A stretch of 64,000 nt of DNA from Oryzomicrobium terrae (GTDB lineage Bacteria > Pseudomonadota > Gammaproteobacteria > Burkholderiales > Rhodocyclaceae). Positions 15,259 to 24,314 of the stretch are shown here, piece after piece. Positions within the stretch are counted from its first letter, which is position 1; each line of letters begins with the position of its first letter. The DNA lies in contig NZ_CP022579.1 in NCBI RefSeq assembly GCF_008274805.1, forward strand, positions 1,364,001 to 1,428,000. Direction: 5' to 3'. The position numbers and the translations under genes were made by a program. A model generated the notes under the pieces. It did not search any database. It saw nothing but the letters and a program-made list of their open reading frames with translations, and was not told where the DNA came from.

Positions 15259-15693
15259 ATGCAGGTTGCCACCCATCTGTTCGGCACCGTGGACGTCAAT
15301 CCCGACACCATTCTCCAGTTTCCCCAAGGGCTGCTGGGGTTCGAAGAGAACCATCGTTTCCAGCTGATTCACGAGGAGTCTGCCGGCTCCCCTCCAGCGA
15401 CTTTCACGCTGCAATCCCTGGACGATCCCGAAGTTGCGTTCCAGATCATTGACCCTACCGCGCTGGGATTCGAATACGAAGTGGAACTATCCGACGAGGA
15501 AACCGAAGCCTTGAAGCTTGCCTCCCTGGCGGACGTGGCGGTGATGGTGGTGCTGTTCAAGGAAGAGGGCAAGGTCGGGGTGGGCACCCGCTCGCCCTTG
15601 CTGATCAATGTTCGAGAGCGTCTCGGTATGCAGAAGGTGTTGCCCCAGATCAAGCCTAAGGTGATGCTGACCAGTCTGAGTACAGGCGTGTGA
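15259..15693 (+). CDS. fliW: Flagellar assembly factor FliW
   Basis: FliW binds the translational repressor CsrA and flagellin and couples flagellin export to its translation. The 144-residue product shows the family core: FPQGLLGFEENHRFQLI (about residues 18-34), a central acidic section ending in ADVAVMVVLF, and SPLLINVRERLGMQKVL near the C terminus. The start at 15259 is preceded by CAGGAGAG at good spacing; an upstream in-frame ATG at 15172 has no site. No csrA or flagellar gene is adjacent here. It is divergent from the kinase gene and ends in a strong shared terminator. Confidence 0.92.
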   Translation: MQVATHLFGTVDVNPDTILQFPQGLLGFEENHRFQLIHEESAGSPPATFTLQSLDDPEVAFQIIDPTALGFEYEVELSDEETEALKLASLADVAVMVVLFKEEGKVGVGTRSPLLINVRERLGMQKVLPQIKPKVMLTSLSTGV

Positions 15694-15734
15694 GTCTTTG
15701 CTGGCCTCGGCTTGGTTCTGTGGCTGGTTAAATA

Positions 15735-15774
15735 AAAACGACAACGGGCACCTCGTGGTGCCCGTTGTCGTTTT
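15735..15774. terminator. Bidirectional terminator between fliW and the gamma-CA gene
   Basis: A perfect 18-bp inverted repeat (15735-15752 with 15757-15774) with a TCGT loop, flanked by A-run on the left and T-run on the right, serves convergent transcription of fliW and the gamma-carbonic-anhydrase-like gene. Confidence 0.92.
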
Positions 15775-15804
15775 GGGTCGTGCTTGGCCGATAGGCCAGG
15801 TTGG

Positions 15805-16329
15805 TCAGGCGAGCTCGGTCAGTCCCTGTGCGTAGCGCTGGGCATTATCCACATAGTGGTCGGCACTGTGCGCCAGCCGGGCGATCTCCGCATCATCCAG
15901 TTGCCGCACCACCTTGCCCGGACTACCGAGGATGAGAACACCGTCCGGATAAACCTTGCCTTCCGGAATCAGGGTGTTGGCCCCGACGATACTGTTTCGC
16001 CCAATGACGGCCCGATTGAGCACGACTGCCCCGATGCCGATCAGTGAATTGTCGCCGACCGTGCAGCCGTGCAGCATCACCAGATGCCCGACCGTGACGT
16101 TGCGGCCCAGCGTTAGGGGAACCCCCTCGTCGGTGTGCAGCACCGAGCCGTCCTGGATATTGCTGTTGTCACCGATGGTGATGGGATCGTTATCGCCGCG
16201 CAGTACGGCGTTCCACCACACGCTGGCGCCGTCGCCAAGGCGCACGTCACCGATGATCGTGGCGTTTGGAGCGACCCAGGACGATGCGGCGAGCTGGGGT
16301 GTCTTTCCGGGCAGGCTGTAAGTCGGCAT
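15805..16329 (-). CDS. Gamma-carbonic anhydrase family protein (YrdA/CaiE-like hexapeptide repeat)
   Basis: 174 residues forming a left-handed beta-helix of hexapeptide repeats (runs such as [45 protein letters not shown]). Histidines in VLHTDEG and [10 protein letters not shown] sit where the three zinc ligands of gamma-carbonic anhydrases lie. Catalytic activity in YrdA-like members is uncertain, so I do not assign a reaction beyond probable metal-dependent hydratase or unknown. The start has AGGGAA upstream. It follows gcvH by 24 bases and is likely in the same transcript. Confidence 0.9.
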   Translation of the reverse strand: MPTYSLPGKTPQLAASSWVAPNATIIGDVRLGDGASVWWNAVLRGDNDPITIGDNSNIQDGSVLHTDEGVPLTLGRNVTVGHLVMLHGCTVGDNSLIGIGAVVLNRAVIGRNSIVGANTLIPEGKVYPDGVLILGSPGKVVRQLDDAEIARLAHSADHYVDNAQRYAQGLTELA

Positions 16330-16353
16330 GGGGATTCCCTAATCAGTGGATGC

Positions 16354-16731
16354 TTACAGGCTGGCCCGATAGGTGGCGGCATCCATCAGCGTGGCGATTT
16401 CCGCTGGGTCGGTGGGGCGCAGCTTGAATAGCCAGGTCCCGTAGGGATCGCTGTTGACCGATTCGGGGGCGTCGGCGGCAGCCGCATTTACTTCGATAAC
16501 CGTACCGGCCACCGGCGCGTGGGCGTCGGCGGCGGACTTCACCGATTCCACCACGGCAACCGGGTCACCGGCGGCCACCACTTTGCCCACTTCAGGCAGA
16601 CCGACGAAGACCATGTCGCCAAGCAAATCCTGGCCGTGGTCAGACACTCCGACCACCACGGTGCCATCGGATTCGGAACGGGCCCACTCGTGGCCAGGGG
16701 CGTAGCGCAGATCGTCGGGGATATGGGTCAT
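16354..16731 (-). CDS. gcvH: Glycine cleavage system H protein
   Basis: GcvH carries the lipoyl arm that shuttles the aminomethyl group between the P, T and L proteins of the glycine cleavage system. The product is 125 residues, full length, with the N-terminal signature DDLRYAPGHEW, the core LGDMVFVGLPEVGK and the lipoylated lysine in ESVKSAAD (about residue 63). A strong AGGAG precedes the ATG. gcvT and gcvP are not in the window, so this copy is away from the rest of the system here. No glycine riboswitch was recognised in its short leader. Confidence 0.96.
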   Translation of the reverse strand: MTHIPDDLRYAPGHEWARSESDGTVVVGVSDHGQDLLGDMVFVGLPEVGKVVAAGDPVAVVESVKSAADAHAPVAGTVIEVNAAAADAPESVNSDPYGTWLFKLRPTDPAEIATLMDAATYRASL

Positions 16732-16787
16732 GGAATTCTCCTGAGCGGCCCTTGGGGTTGCGGCCTGTATTGATGGACTGGCCTGGG

Positions 16788-16816
16788 ACTATACCGGACC
16801 CTCCCCATTCCCGGAA
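16788..16816 (-). promoter_or_regulatory. Probable sigma70 promoter of gcvH
   Basis: On the minus strand TTCCGG and TATAGT are separated by 17 bases, about 57 bases upstream of the gcvH start. The -35 is weak. Confidence 0.4.
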
Positions 16817-16872
16817 CGGCGGGAGAGGGCGGGCCAGATACAAAATGTTCACACAATGAAGATAAGAATTAC

Positions 16873-16909
16873 TTGCATTGAACTGTTTGTTTGATAATAA
16901 TTCTCAAAA
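16873..16909 (+). promoter_or_regulatory. bfd promoter with overlapping Fur-like box
   Basis: TTGCAT (16873-16878) and TAATAA (16895-16900) are 16 bases apart. The AT-rich element TTGATAATAATTCTCAAA (about 16891-16908) resembles the GATAATGATAATCATTATC Fur consensus and covers the -10. A second AT-rich stretch, GAAGATAAGAATTACTT, lies at about 16859-16875. Iron-dependent repression of bfd and bfr is the likely result; box assignment is by eye. Confidence 0.6.
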
Positions 16910-16951
16910 CGACACCCGGTTCCGGGTCTTCACTTGAGAGTAGCCGCCGCC

Positions 16952-17152
16952 ATGTACGTTTGTGTCTGCCATGCCGTGACCAGCCGTGATATCTCCCGGG
17001 AAATCTCCCAGGGGGCCACGACCTACCGCGAATTGCGTGAGAACCTGTGCGTCGGCACCTGCTGCGGCAAGTGCTGCAAGGACGTAAAGGCCCAGTTACG
17101 CGAAGAGACCGCCGGTGCCTTCTCCCTGCCTGGTCTGCTGCAACCCGCCTGA
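16952..17152 (+). CDS. bfd: Bacterioferritin-associated ferredoxin
   Basis: Bfd is a small [2Fe-2S] protein that delivers electrons to bacterioferritin to release stored iron. The 66-residue product begins MYVCVCHAVTSRDI and ends its core with CCGKCC, giving the cluster pattern CxC...CxxC (cysteines of VCVCH and of GTCCGKC). The ATG at 16952 is chosen because MYVCVCHAV is the typical start. It lies 85 bases ahead of bfr, and both appear controlled from the promoter with the Fur-like box just upstream. Confidence 0.93.
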   Translation: MYVCVCHAVTSRDISREISQGATTYRELRENLCVGTCCGKCCKDVKAQLREETAGAFSLPGLLQPA

Positions 17153-17237
17153 GTCGGGGCTCCGGAGTACTCCCGCTTTCGCCTGGCGGGGCCTGTGCTA
17201 ACCTTGAGGAAATCCTTAAATTCAGGAGTTCCGGGTT

Positions 17238-17711
17238 ATGAAGGGCGACAAGAAGGTTATCCAGCACCTCAACAAAATCCTCACCGGCGAACTGACGGCC
17301 ATCAACCAGTACTTTCTGCATGCTCGCATGTTCAAGAACTGGGGGCTAAAACGGCTCAACGATAAGGAGTATCGCTCCTCCATCGACGAGATGAAGTTTG
17401 CCGACAAGATCATCGAACGGGTGCTGTTCCTCGAAGGTCTGCCTAACCTGCAGCAGCTCGGCAAACTCTACATCGGCGAAAATCCCCGTGAAATGCTGGA
17501 ATGCGACCTCAAGCTCCAGCATCACCTGCTGCCGTTGCTCAAGGACGGAATCGCCTATTGCGAATCGGTGGCTGACTACGTTACCCGCGAGTTGCTCGAA
17601 GACATCCTGGAGGAAGAGGAAGAGCGGGTCGATTGGCTGGAAACCCAGTTCACCCTGATCGAGCAAGTAGGCCTGGAGAATTACCTCCAGGCTCAGATGA
17701 ACGACGACTGA
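17238..17711 (+). CDS. bfr: Bacterioferritin subunit retaining haem Met52 but lacking a full ferroxidase centre
   Basis: Bacterioferritin forms a 24-mer shell that stores iron and binds haem between subunits. The 157-residue product aligns without gaps to E. coli Bfr over its length ([20 protein letters not shown] start, ENYLQAQ end). Glu18, Glu51, Glu127 and the haem ligand Met52 are present. Ligand 54 is Phe instead of His, 94 is Gln instead of Glu, and 130 is Arg instead of His, so the di-iron centre should not form. Such subunits usually co-assemble with a second, ferroxidase-active subunit, which is not in the window. The start has AGGAG upstream. Likely Fur-regulated with bfd. Confidence 0.93.
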   Translation: MKGDKKVIQHLNKILTGELTAINQYFLHARMFKNWGLKRLNDKEYRSSIDEMKFADKIIERVLFLEGLPNLQQLGKLYIGENPREMLECDLKLQHHLLPLLKDGIAYCESVADYVTRELLEDILEEEEERVDWLETQFTLIEQVGLENYLQAQMNDD

Positions 17712-17731
17712 CCTCTCGTCGGGCGTGCTCC

Positions 17732-17756
17732 AGCGGGCCGGTCGAACCGGCCCGCT
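17732..17756 (+). terminator. GC-rich hairpin after bfr, possible terminator
   Basis: AGCGGGCCGGT and ACCGGCCCGCT form a perfect 11-bp stem with a CGA loop 21 bases after the bfr stop. No immediate T-run follows (GTGTTATG), so termination is probable rather than certain. Confidence 0.5.
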
Positions 17757-17907
17757 GTGTTATGATCGGTTCTGTTTTTTCCTTGATTGGCGGGTGTTTC
17801 CGCCATTGCAAAGCGTGTGTGTGACCGCTTTGACCGTGCCTGCCCGCATCAGTGGCTCTGATGCGACGTCTTGTCAGGCCTGCCGCCGCTACCGGCAGAT
17901 TGCATCC

Positions 17908-18735
17908 ATGAACTGCGATTTCCACTGTCACTCCACCTGTTCCGATGGCCTATTGCCGCCGGCAGACGTCGTGCGTCGCGCTCACGCCAACGGGGTAACC
18001 TGGCTGGCCTTGACCGATCACGACGAGTTGGCCGGAATCCCCGAAGCCCAGGCTACCGCCGAGGAGTTGGGAGTGCGCTTTGCCCCGGGCGTGGAAATTT
18101 CCATCGAATGGGCCGATACCCCCATCCATATGGTTGGTCTGGCGGTTGATCCGACCAGTGCCGATCTGGTGGCCGGTCTGACCGCTATACGCAATGGTCG
18201 GGAAGATCGAGCGCGGCGAATGGCAGCGGAACTGGAGCGCATTGGCATCCGCGGTACGTTCGAAGGTGCCATGGGGTACTGCGAGAATCCAAGCCTTATC
18301 TCGCGTGCGCATTTTGCTCGCTATCTGGTGCAGATCGGCATTGCCAAGGATGTGAAGAGCGTCTTCGACGATTACCTGGTGCCCGGCAAGCCCGGCTACG
18401 TGCCGCACCGCTGGGTGACCTTGGAGGAGGCCTTGGCCTGGGTGCATGGCGCTGGCGGGCTTGCCGTCGTGGCGCACCCGGGACGTTACAAGCTATCCAA
18501 CAAGCACTTGGGGTTTTTCTTCGAAGCCTTCAAGGACTGTGGTGGCGATGCCATCGAGGTGGTGTCCGGCAGCCACGGCCCCGACGAGGTAGCCAAGTTT
18601 GCTCACGTGGCGCGCAAGTTCGGTTTTCTCGCCTCGCGCGGGTCCGATTTTCACGGACCGGGCGAGAGCTACTCTGACCTGGGGCGTATTGCCTCCCTTC
18701 CCGACGGGCTGACCCCGGTCTGGGAAAAAATGTAG
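17908..18735 (+). CDS. PHP-domain phosphatase (3',5'-nucleoside bisphosphate phosphatase, RNase AM/YciV type)
   Basis: 275 residues of the PHP metallo-hydrolase fold. Metal-binding motifs are DFHCHSTCSDG (residues 4-14), LTDHDELAG (about 36-44), a central VEISIEW, VVAHPGRY (about 190) and GSDFHGPGE (about 247-255). The YciV/TrpH group, to which this belongs by length and motif order, removes the 3' phosphate from nucleoside 3',5'-bisphosphates and can trim RNA 5' ends. The ATG at 17908 gives the canonical MxxDxHxHS start; an open frame from 17725 overlaps the hairpin after bfr. It is followed within 20 bases by the YciO-type gene. Confidence 0.88.
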   Translation: MNCDFHCHSTCSDGLLPPADVVRRAHANGVTWLALTDHDELAGIPEAQATAEELGVRFAPGVEISIEWADTPIHMVGLAVDPTSADLVAGLTAIRNGREDRARRMAAELERIGIRGTFEGAMGYCENPSLISRAHFARYLVQIGIAKDVKSVFDDYLVPGKPGYVPHRWVTLEEALAWVHGAGGLAVVAHPGRYKLSNKHLGFFFEAFKDCGGDAIEVVSGSHGPDEVAKFAHVARKFGFLASRGSDFHGPGESYSDLGRIASLPDGLTPVWEKM

Positions 18736-18755
18736 TTCGTTTTCTCCTATTTTTT

Positions 18756-19388
18756 ATGGCCGAGTATTTTTCTGTCCACCCGCAGAATCCCCAGCCCCGC
18801 TTGCTTGCCAAAGCGGCTGAACTGATCCGTGGGGGGGGTATCGTCGTTTTTCCCACCGACTCCTGCTATGCCTTGGGCTGCCATCTGGGTGACAAGGATG
18901 CCCTGGAACGGATCCGCACGATTCGCGGCGTGGACGAGCGCCATCACTTCACCCTGATGTGTCGCGATCTTTCCGAGATCGCCCACTATGCCCGGGTGGA
19001 CAACGCCCAGTACCGGCTGCTCAAAAACACCACCCCAGGCAGCTATACCTTCATTCTTGAGGGCACCAAGGAATTGCCGCGGCGGGTGCTTCATCCCAAG
19101 CGCAAGACCATTGGCCTGCGCGTACCGGATAACGTAATTGCCCAGGCCTTGCTGGCCGAGTTGGGCGAACCGCTGCTTACCTCGACCTTGCTTCTGCCCG
19201 GTGAGGATCTGCCCCTGAACGATGGCGAGGAAATCCGTGAGCGCCTCGATGCACAGGTGGACTTGGTGGTCGATGGTGGCGGTTGCGGCGTCGAGCCGAC
19301 CACAGTGATTGACCTGACCGGTGGGCGCCCTGAACTGATCCGGGCCGGCCGCGGCGATCCGTCCCCTTTCGGGCTGGAACGGCCCTGA
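18756..19388 (+). CDS. L-threonylcarbamoyladenylate synthase family protein (YciO/Sua5/YrdC)
   Basis: 210 residues with the YrdC fold. GGGIVVFPTDSCYALGC (about 27-43) is the nucleotide/substrate motif, with KRKTIGLRVPDN (about 112-123) and the C-terminal PTTVIDLTGGRPELIRAGRG segment typical of YciO. TsaC/Sua5 proteins make threonylcarbamoyl-AMP for tRNA t6A37. YciO paralogues share the fold but their activity is less certain, so essential t6A synthesis should not be assumed for this gene. An eight-G tract lies in the codons for RGGG near residue 26. Close behind the PHP gene, with which YciO genes often cluster. Confidence 0.88.
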   Translation: MAEYFSVHPQNPQPRLLAKAAELIRGGGIVVFPTDSCYALGCHLGDKDALERIRTIRGVDERHHFTLMCRDLSEIAHYARVDNAQYRLLKNTTPGSYTFILEGTKELPRRVLHPKRKTIGLRVPDNVIAQALLAELGEPLLTSTLLLPGEDLPLNDGEEIRERLDAQVDLVVDGGGCGVEPTTVIDLTGGRPELIRAGRGDPSPFGLERP

Positions 19389-19463
19389 ACCGCCGTTTCG
19401 TGCCTACCTCAAGCGTCGCCTGGCGGCTTTGCTAGAATCCGGGGCCGCCTTCATTCGCCTATC

Positions 19464-20135
19464 ATGGATATCAACAGCCTGATTCAAACCATCGCCATCG
19501 TCGCGCTGCCGGTGATCTTTGCCATCACCTTGCACGAGGCTGCCCATGGTTACGTGGCGCGCTATTTTGGCGATCCTACCGCCTGGCAAGCGGGGCGGAT
19601 CAGCCTCAATCCCTTGCGCCACATCGATCCGGTGGGCACGCTGCTGGTGCCGGGGCTGATCTTGTTTACCAGCTACGCTCTGGGTGGCGACGCCATTCTG
19701 TTTGGCTGGGCCAAACCGGTGCCCGTGGATTTCAGCCGCCTGCGCAATCCCAAGAAGGATATGTTGTGGGTAGCAGCCGCCGGGCCGGCGGCCAACGTGG
19801 TGATGGCCTGCATCTGGGCGCTGTGTCTCAAGCTGGCCTGGGAGATGCCGCTCAATCCCTACAGCCTGCCCCTGGCGGAAATGAGCAAGGCGGGTATCAA
19901 CATCAACCTGGTGTTGATGGCCCTCAATCTGCTGCCTCTGCCGCCCCTTGATGGCGGGCGCATCGCTGTTAGTCTGCTGCCGCACCGCGCGGCCTGTAAG
20001 TTTGCCCAGCTTGAGCGCTGGGGCTTTCCAATTTTGCTGCTGCTGCTGTTTACCGGGGTGCTCAGCATGGTGCTGGTGCCCATCGTTAGCCTGGCTCAGG
20101 CGTTGCTGGTCGCCTTGTTTCAGCTTCCTGGCTAA
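19464..20135 (+). CDS. Site-2 protease family (M50) membrane metalloprotease
   Basis: 223 residues with about six membrane segments. The zinc motif HEAAH (HExxH, about residues 24-28) lies in the first helix and the third ligand in NLLPLPPLDGGRI (about 155-167). No PDZ domain is present, so it is the short cytoplasmic-type rhomboid-like S2P group rather than RseP. Substrate unknown. It sits between the YciO-type gene and trpS in a same-strand run, 35 bases before trpS. The gene order M50 protease-trpS-scpA-scpB-rluB is common in betaproteobacteria. Confidence 0.9.
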   Translation: MDINSLIQTIAIVALPVIFAITLHEAAHGYVARYFGDPTAWQAGRISLNPLRHIDPVGTLLVPGLILFTSYALGGDAILFGWAKPVPVDFSRLRNPKKDMLWVAAAGPAANVVMACIWALCLKLAWEMPLNPYSLPLAEMSKAGININLVLMALNLLPLPPLDGGRIAVSLLPHRAACKFAQLERWGFPILLLLLFTGVLSMVLVPIVSLAQALLVALFQLPG

Positions 20136-20170
20136 TCCTCGTTTTCCGGCCTTTTTTTCTCGGAACCATC

Positions 20171-21373
20171 ATGTACGTCGAACGCATCGTTTCTGGCATG
20201 CGCCCCACGGGGGCGCTCCACCTTGGTCACTACCATGGTGTGCTCAAGAACTGGGTCAAGCTCCAGCATGAGTACCCTTGCCTGTTCTTTGTGGCCGACT
20301 GGCATGCGCTCACGACCAACTACGACAGCCCCCAGATCATCGAGGATTCGGTGTGGGACATGGTGATCGACTGGCTGGCTGCCGGGGTGGATCCTTCCCA
20401 GGCTTCGATCTTCATCCAGTCCAAGGTGCCCGAGCACGCCGAGCTGCATCTTTTGCTGTCGATGATGACGCCTCTGGGCTGGCTGGAACGGGTGCCGACC
20501 TACAAGGATCAGCAGGAAAAGCTCTCGCACAAGGACTTGTCCACCTACGGCTTCCTTGGCTACCCGCTGCTGATGAGTGCCGACATCCTCATCTACCGGG
20601 CCAAGTACGTGCCGGTGGGCGAAGACCAGATTCCCCACATCGAGTTTTCCCGGGAGCTGGTGCGCCGTTTCAACCACCTCTATGGCCGCGAGCCGGGCTT
20701 TGCCGAAAAGGCCCAGGAAGCGGTGAAGAAGCTGGGCAGCAAGAAGGCCAAGCTCTACGAGGAACTGCGCACCCGCTACCAGCAGGAGGGTGACGCTGCT
20801 GCCATTGGCCAGGCCCAGGCCCTGCTCGATGAAGTCCAGCACCTGTCCAACGTGGACCGGGAGCGTCTGTTCGGCTACCTGGAGGGAACCGGCAAGATGA
20901 TTCTGCAGGAGCCCGAGGCCTTGCTTACCGAAGCTTCCAAGATGCCTGGCCTGGACGGGGGCAAGATGTCCAAGTCCTACGGCAACACCATCACGCTGCG
21001 CGAGGACGAAGAATCCGTGCGCAACAAGATCAAAAAGATGCCTACCGACCCGCAGCGGGTGCGCCGCACCGACCCGGGCGATCCCGAAAAGTGCCCGGTG
21101 TGGCAGCTGCACCAGGTTTATTCCGGCAGTGAGGTCAAGGAGTGGGTGCAGAAGGGTTGCAAGAGCGCCGGCATCGGCTGCCTGGAGTGCAAGCAGCCGG
21201 TGATCGACGGCATCCTCAAGGAGCAGGCGCCGATGCGCGAGCGGGCCCAGATGTACCTGGACGATCCCCAGCTGGTACGTAACATCGTCGCCGACGGCAA
21301 CGAAAAAGCGCGCAAGCTCGCCCAGGAAACCATGCGCGACGTGCGCGAGGCCATAGGCCTGGGCTACAACTGA
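20171..21373 (+). CDS. trpS: Tryptophanyl-tRNA synthetase
   Basis: Class I synthetase charging tRNA-Trp. The 400-residue product has the HIGH-equivalent motif GALHLGHYHG (about residues 14-23) and KMSKS in GGKMSKSYGN (about 267-276). It is about 65 residues longer than the E. coli enzyme because of an inserted charged helical segment before KMSKS (about 175-245), a form I associate with betaproteobacterial enzymes. The start is ATG at 20171. It ends 18 bases before scpA, suggesting one transcript. Confidence 0.96.
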   Translation: MYVERIVSGMRPTGALHLGHYHGVLKNWVKLQHEYPCLFFVADWHALTTNYDSPQIIEDSVWDMVIDWLAAGVDPSQASIFIQSKVPEHAELHLLLSMMTPLGWLERVPTYKDQQEKLSHKDLSTYGFLGYPLLMSADILIYRAKYVPVGEDQIPHIEFSRELVRRFNHLYGREPGFAEKAQEAVKKLGSKKAKLYEELRTRYQQEGDAAAIGQAQALLDEVQHLSNVDRERLFGYLEGTGKMILQEPEALLTEASKMPGLDGGKMSKSYGNTITLREDEESVRNKIKKMPTDPQRVRRTDPGDPEKCPVWQLHQVYSGSEVKEWVQKGCKSAGIGCLECKQPVIDGILKEQAPMRERAQMYLDDPQLVRNIVADGNEKARKLAQETMRDVREAIGLGYN

Positions 21374-21391
21374 CACCCAAAGGGCGACCCG

Positions 21392-22330
21392 GTGAATCCT
21401 CAGGCCCCCGCTACGCCTCCGGCGCCAGACGCGTCCGACGCGCCGGACATCCTCGACACCGCCCCGGAAGGAATGGTGGAGGCGGCGGCCGAGCAGGCGG
21501 CTCTGGCCATCGAGTCCATTGATGCGGTGGCACGCATCTACGGCTCGCCGATGACCGAGGTGCCTCAGGATTTGTATATCCCGCCGGATGCCCTGGAGGT
21601 GTTTCTCGACGCCTTCGAAGGTCCTTTGGACTTGTTGCTGTATCTGATCCGCAAGGCCAATATCAACATCCTCGACATTCCGATGGCGCCACTGACTGTC
21701 CAGTACCTGGAGTACGTGGAGGCAATGCGCACCACCAACCTGGAACTGGCGGCGGATTACTTGGTGATGGCGGCGATGCTCATCGAGATCAAGAGCCGCA
21801 TGCTGCTGCCCCGGGCCAAGACCGAGGACAGCGACGAGGTTGAGGATCCCCGGGCCGAATTGGTGCGCCGCCTGATCGAGTACGAGCAGATGAAGCGCGC
21901 CGCTTTCGCCTTGGATGAACTGCCTCAGGCTGACAGGGATTTCCACTGGGCCGAGGTGTGGGCCGAGAAGAGCGAGGCCCTGCGCTACCCGGATGTGAAT
22001 CCGGAAGACCTGAAGCGGGCGTGGCAGGTGATCCTGCGTCAGGCCAAGCTGACCAAGGCCCACACCATCCGCCGCGAAGAACTGTCAGTACGCGAACACA
22101 TGGGCATCATTTTGCGCGAGTTGCGCGACCGGGGCGGCTTCGTCGAATTCACCCACCTGTTCGACACCACTCAGGGGGTGTCGGTACTGGTGGTGCACTT
22201 CCTCGCCATGCTCGAGTTGGCGCGAGAAAAGCTGATTGCTCTGAGCCAGACCGAGGCGTTCCAGCCCATTTACGTGAGGTTGTCCGATGGCCAATCCAGC
22301 AGCGAAGTCGTCGAACAGTCGGTCGAGTAA
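21392..22330 (+). CDS. scpA: Segregation and condensation protein A
   Basis: ScpA is the kleisin subunit that bridges SMC heads in the bacterial condensin SMC-ScpAB. The domain starts at about residue 68 with [20 protein letters not shown], continues with the [20 protein letters not shown] segment and ends in a winged-helix ([11 protein letters not shown]...). The first 65 residues are a low-complexity Pro/Ala-rich extension. The start is GTG at 21392; a later start within the extension cannot be excluded. The 3' end overlaps scpB by 44 bases. Confidence 0.93.
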   Translation: MNPQAPATPPAPDASDAPDILDTAPEGMVEAAAEQAALAIESIDAVARIYGSPMTEVPQDLYIPPDALEVFLDAFEGPLDLLLYLIRKANINILDIPMAPLTVQYLEYVEAMRTTNLELAADYLVMAAMLIEIKSRMLLPRAKTEDSDEVEDPRAELVRRLIEYEQMKRAAFALDELPQADRDFHWAEVWAEKSEALRYPDVNPEDLKRAWQVILRQAKLTKAHTIRREELSVREHMGIILRELRDRGGFVEFTHLFDTTQGVSVLVVHFLAMLELAREKLIALSQTEAFQPIYVRLSDGQSSSEVVEQSVE

Positions 22331-22892
22331 GACCGGGCCGAGCAATACGGCCGAGCTCAAGCGCATCCTGGAAGCCGCCTTATTGTGCACCCAGGAGCCC
22401 TTGACGCTGAATGAACTCAAGCGCATGTTTGACGAGGACTATGGCAACGACCTGTTGCGCAAGCTCCTCGACGATCTGCGCATCGAATGGGAAGGGCGCT
22501 CCGTCGAATTGGTGCAACTGGCCTCCGGCTGGCGCTTCCGTACCAAGGCCGAATATGTCTCCTATGTGGAGCGTATCCATCCGGAAAAGCCGCCGCGCTA
22601 TTCTCGGGCGGTGATGGAAACCCTGGCGATCATCGCCTACCGCCAGCCGGTCACCCGGGGCGATATCGAAGAAATCCGTGGGGTGGCTGTGGCCACCCAA
22701 GTCATCAAGGCCCTGGAAGAGCGGGGCTGGGTAGACGTGGTGGGCTACCGTGAAACGCCGGGGCGTCCCGGCCTCTATGCCACCACCAAGAAATTCCTGG
22801 ACGATCTGGGGCTGCGCAGCCTGACCGAGCTGCCGCCCCTGGAAGACATCAACCCGAATCTGGATCTAGCCGATGCCTTACAACAAATCTAA
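22287..22892 (+). CDS. scpB: Segregation and condensation protein B
   Basis: ScpB dimers bind ScpA and complete SMC-ScpAB. The 201-residue product has two winged-helix domains: [20 protein letters not shown] (about residues 24-43) opens the first, and [20 protein letters not shown] (about 104-123) opens the second with the family signature. The start overlaps scpA by 44 bases and the end overlaps rluB by 20 bases, so the three genes are tightly coupled. The first 20 residues are Ser/Lys-rich and may be disordered. Confidence 0.95.
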   Translation: MANPAAKSSNSRSSKTGPSNTAELKRILEAALLCTQEPLTLNELKRMFDEDYGNDLLRKLLDDLRIEWEGRSVELVQLASGWRFRTKAEYVSYVERIHPEKPPRYSRAVMETLAIIAYRQPVTRGDIEEIRGVAVATQVIKALEERGWVDVVGYRETPGRPGLYATTKKFLDDLGLRSLTELPPLEDINPNLDLADALQQI

Positions 22893-24270
22893 GAGCCCCA
22901 AGAACAGCGCCCCCCGTGACGGCCAGGAAGGCGCCGCCGGCGGCCGTCCGGAAGGCCGCAAGGGACCGCGCCGTCCGTTCCGTAACCGCCCGCCCCGTGG
23001 CGAAGGTCAGGGGGGAAGTGAGCGCAGTGCGCAAGCAGGAGCGGGCGGCGACGTTCGCCCCCCCCGCCAGTCCGGTGAAGGACGCCCTCCTCGTAATGGC
23101 AATGGACCGGAAGGCTCCCGTGGTCCGCGTCCACCGCGCCCCGAAGGTGCAGGTGGTTCGGGCGGTGGCAAGTCGTTTGGCCGCGGTGGCCGCCGCCGTC
23201 CGGATGGTGAAAGTCGGGAGGTAAACGGCAACGTGGCGGAACGCCAGGAACGGCGCGGATCTTCCGATGGTGGCCGTGGCGAGGGGCGCCCTGAGCGGCG
23301 TTTCGAAGGGGAGGGTTCCCAGCCCAAGCGGGGGCCCGTCCGCCGGGCCAAGCGGATTGCCGCTCCCGGCGAAGAAAAGCGCGGTCCTGGCAAAGGGGCG
23401 CCCCGCGGCAAGATCAAGGGGCCGGTCGAGCCGACCAAGCCCGAGCGTCTGCATAAAGTGCTGGCCCAGGCAGGTGTCGGCTCGCGCCGGGAGATGGAGG
23501 AATGGATTCTCTCCGGCCGGGTCAGCGTCAATGGCTTGCCTGCCGAAGTGGGGCAGCTGGTGGGGCCGACGGACCGGGTCAAGGTCAATGGCAAACTGCT
23601 CAACCTGAAATTCGCCAACCGGGTGCCGCGCGTGATCATGTATCACAAGCCGGAAGGCCAGATCGTTTCCCGAGACGACCCGGATGGCCGTGAAACCGTC
23701 TTTGAGGCCTTGCCGGTCCTGCGGGGTGGGCGTTGGATCGCCGTTGGCCGCCTCGACTTCAATACCAGCGGTCTGCTGCTGTTCACGACCTCGGGCGAAC
23801 TGGCTAACCGGCTGATGCACCCGCGCTACAACATCATCCGCGAGTACGCGGTACGGGTGCTGGGGGATTTGACCGACGAAGCCCAGGATCAACTGGTGGA
23901 CGGCATCGAGCTCGAAGATGGTCCGGCACGCTTCTCGACCCTGGAAGACGCAGGTGGGGAAGGGGCGAACCGCTGGTATCACGTGACCTTGTCCGAGGGG
24001 CGTAACCGGGAAGTGCGGCGTATGTTCGAAGCGGTGGGCGTGACCGTCAGCCGTCTGATGCGGGTTCGCTACGGTCCTCTGATCATGCCCAGCCGCCTCA
24101 AGCGTGGGCAATGGATGGAACTGCCCGAGCACGATGTGGCGGCACTCTTTCAGGCAGTCGGTATGTCGGTGCCGGGGACTGGCAACAACGCCTTCCGGCG
24201 CGGCATGACCGGGGTGTATACCGGGAATGACAACTCGTCCCAAGGTCGTCCGCCGCGTGGGATGCGTTAA
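22873..24270 (+). CDS. rluB: 23S rRNA pseudouridine synthase RluB with long basic N-terminal tail
   Basis: RluB makes pseudouridine 2605 in 23S rRNA. Residues 1 to about 185 are low complexity, rich in Arg, Gly and Pro, and likely disordered RNA-binding. The S4 domain follows ([20 protein letters not shown], about 192-211). The catalytic domain carries the aspartate in [14 protein letters not shown] (about 294-307) and the closing [15 protein letters not shown]. The tail makes the protein (465 aa) much longer than the roughly 290-residue E. coli RluB; extended tails also occur in related betaproteobacterial enzymes. Overlaps scpB by 20 bases. Confidence 0.93.
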   Translation: MPYNKSKSPKNSAPRDGQEGAAGGRPEGRKGPRRPFRNRPPRGEGQGGSERSAQAGAGGDVRPPRQSGEGRPPRNGNGPEGSRGPRPPRPEGAGGSGGGKSFGRGGRRRPDGESREVNGNVAERQERRGSSDGGRGEGRPERRFEGEGSQPKRGPVRRAKRIAAPGEEKRGPGKGAPRGKIKGPVEPTKPERLHKVLAQAGVGSRREMEEWILSGRVSVNGLPAEVGQLVGPTDRVKVNGKLLNLKFANRVPRVIMYHKPEGQIVSRDDPDGRETVFEALPVLRGGRWIAVGRLDFNTSGLLLFTTSGELANRLMHPRYNIIREYAVRVLGDLTDEAQDQLVDGIELEDGPARFSTLEDAGGEGANRWYHVTLSEGRNREVRRMFEAVGVTVSRLMRVRYGPLIMPSRLKRGQWMELPEHDVAALFQAVGMSVPGTGNNAFRRGMTGVYTGNDNSSQGRPPRGMR

Positions 24271-24314
24271 CCGCGTCCTGTCGGCCTTTCAGGCCAGAAA
24301 TCATCTGGAAAGCT

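Noticed and set aside
20132-22063. 643-codon minus-strand ORF opposite trpS and scpA
   Set aside because: Spans two real genes and their gap on the other strand; no motif or ribosome site.
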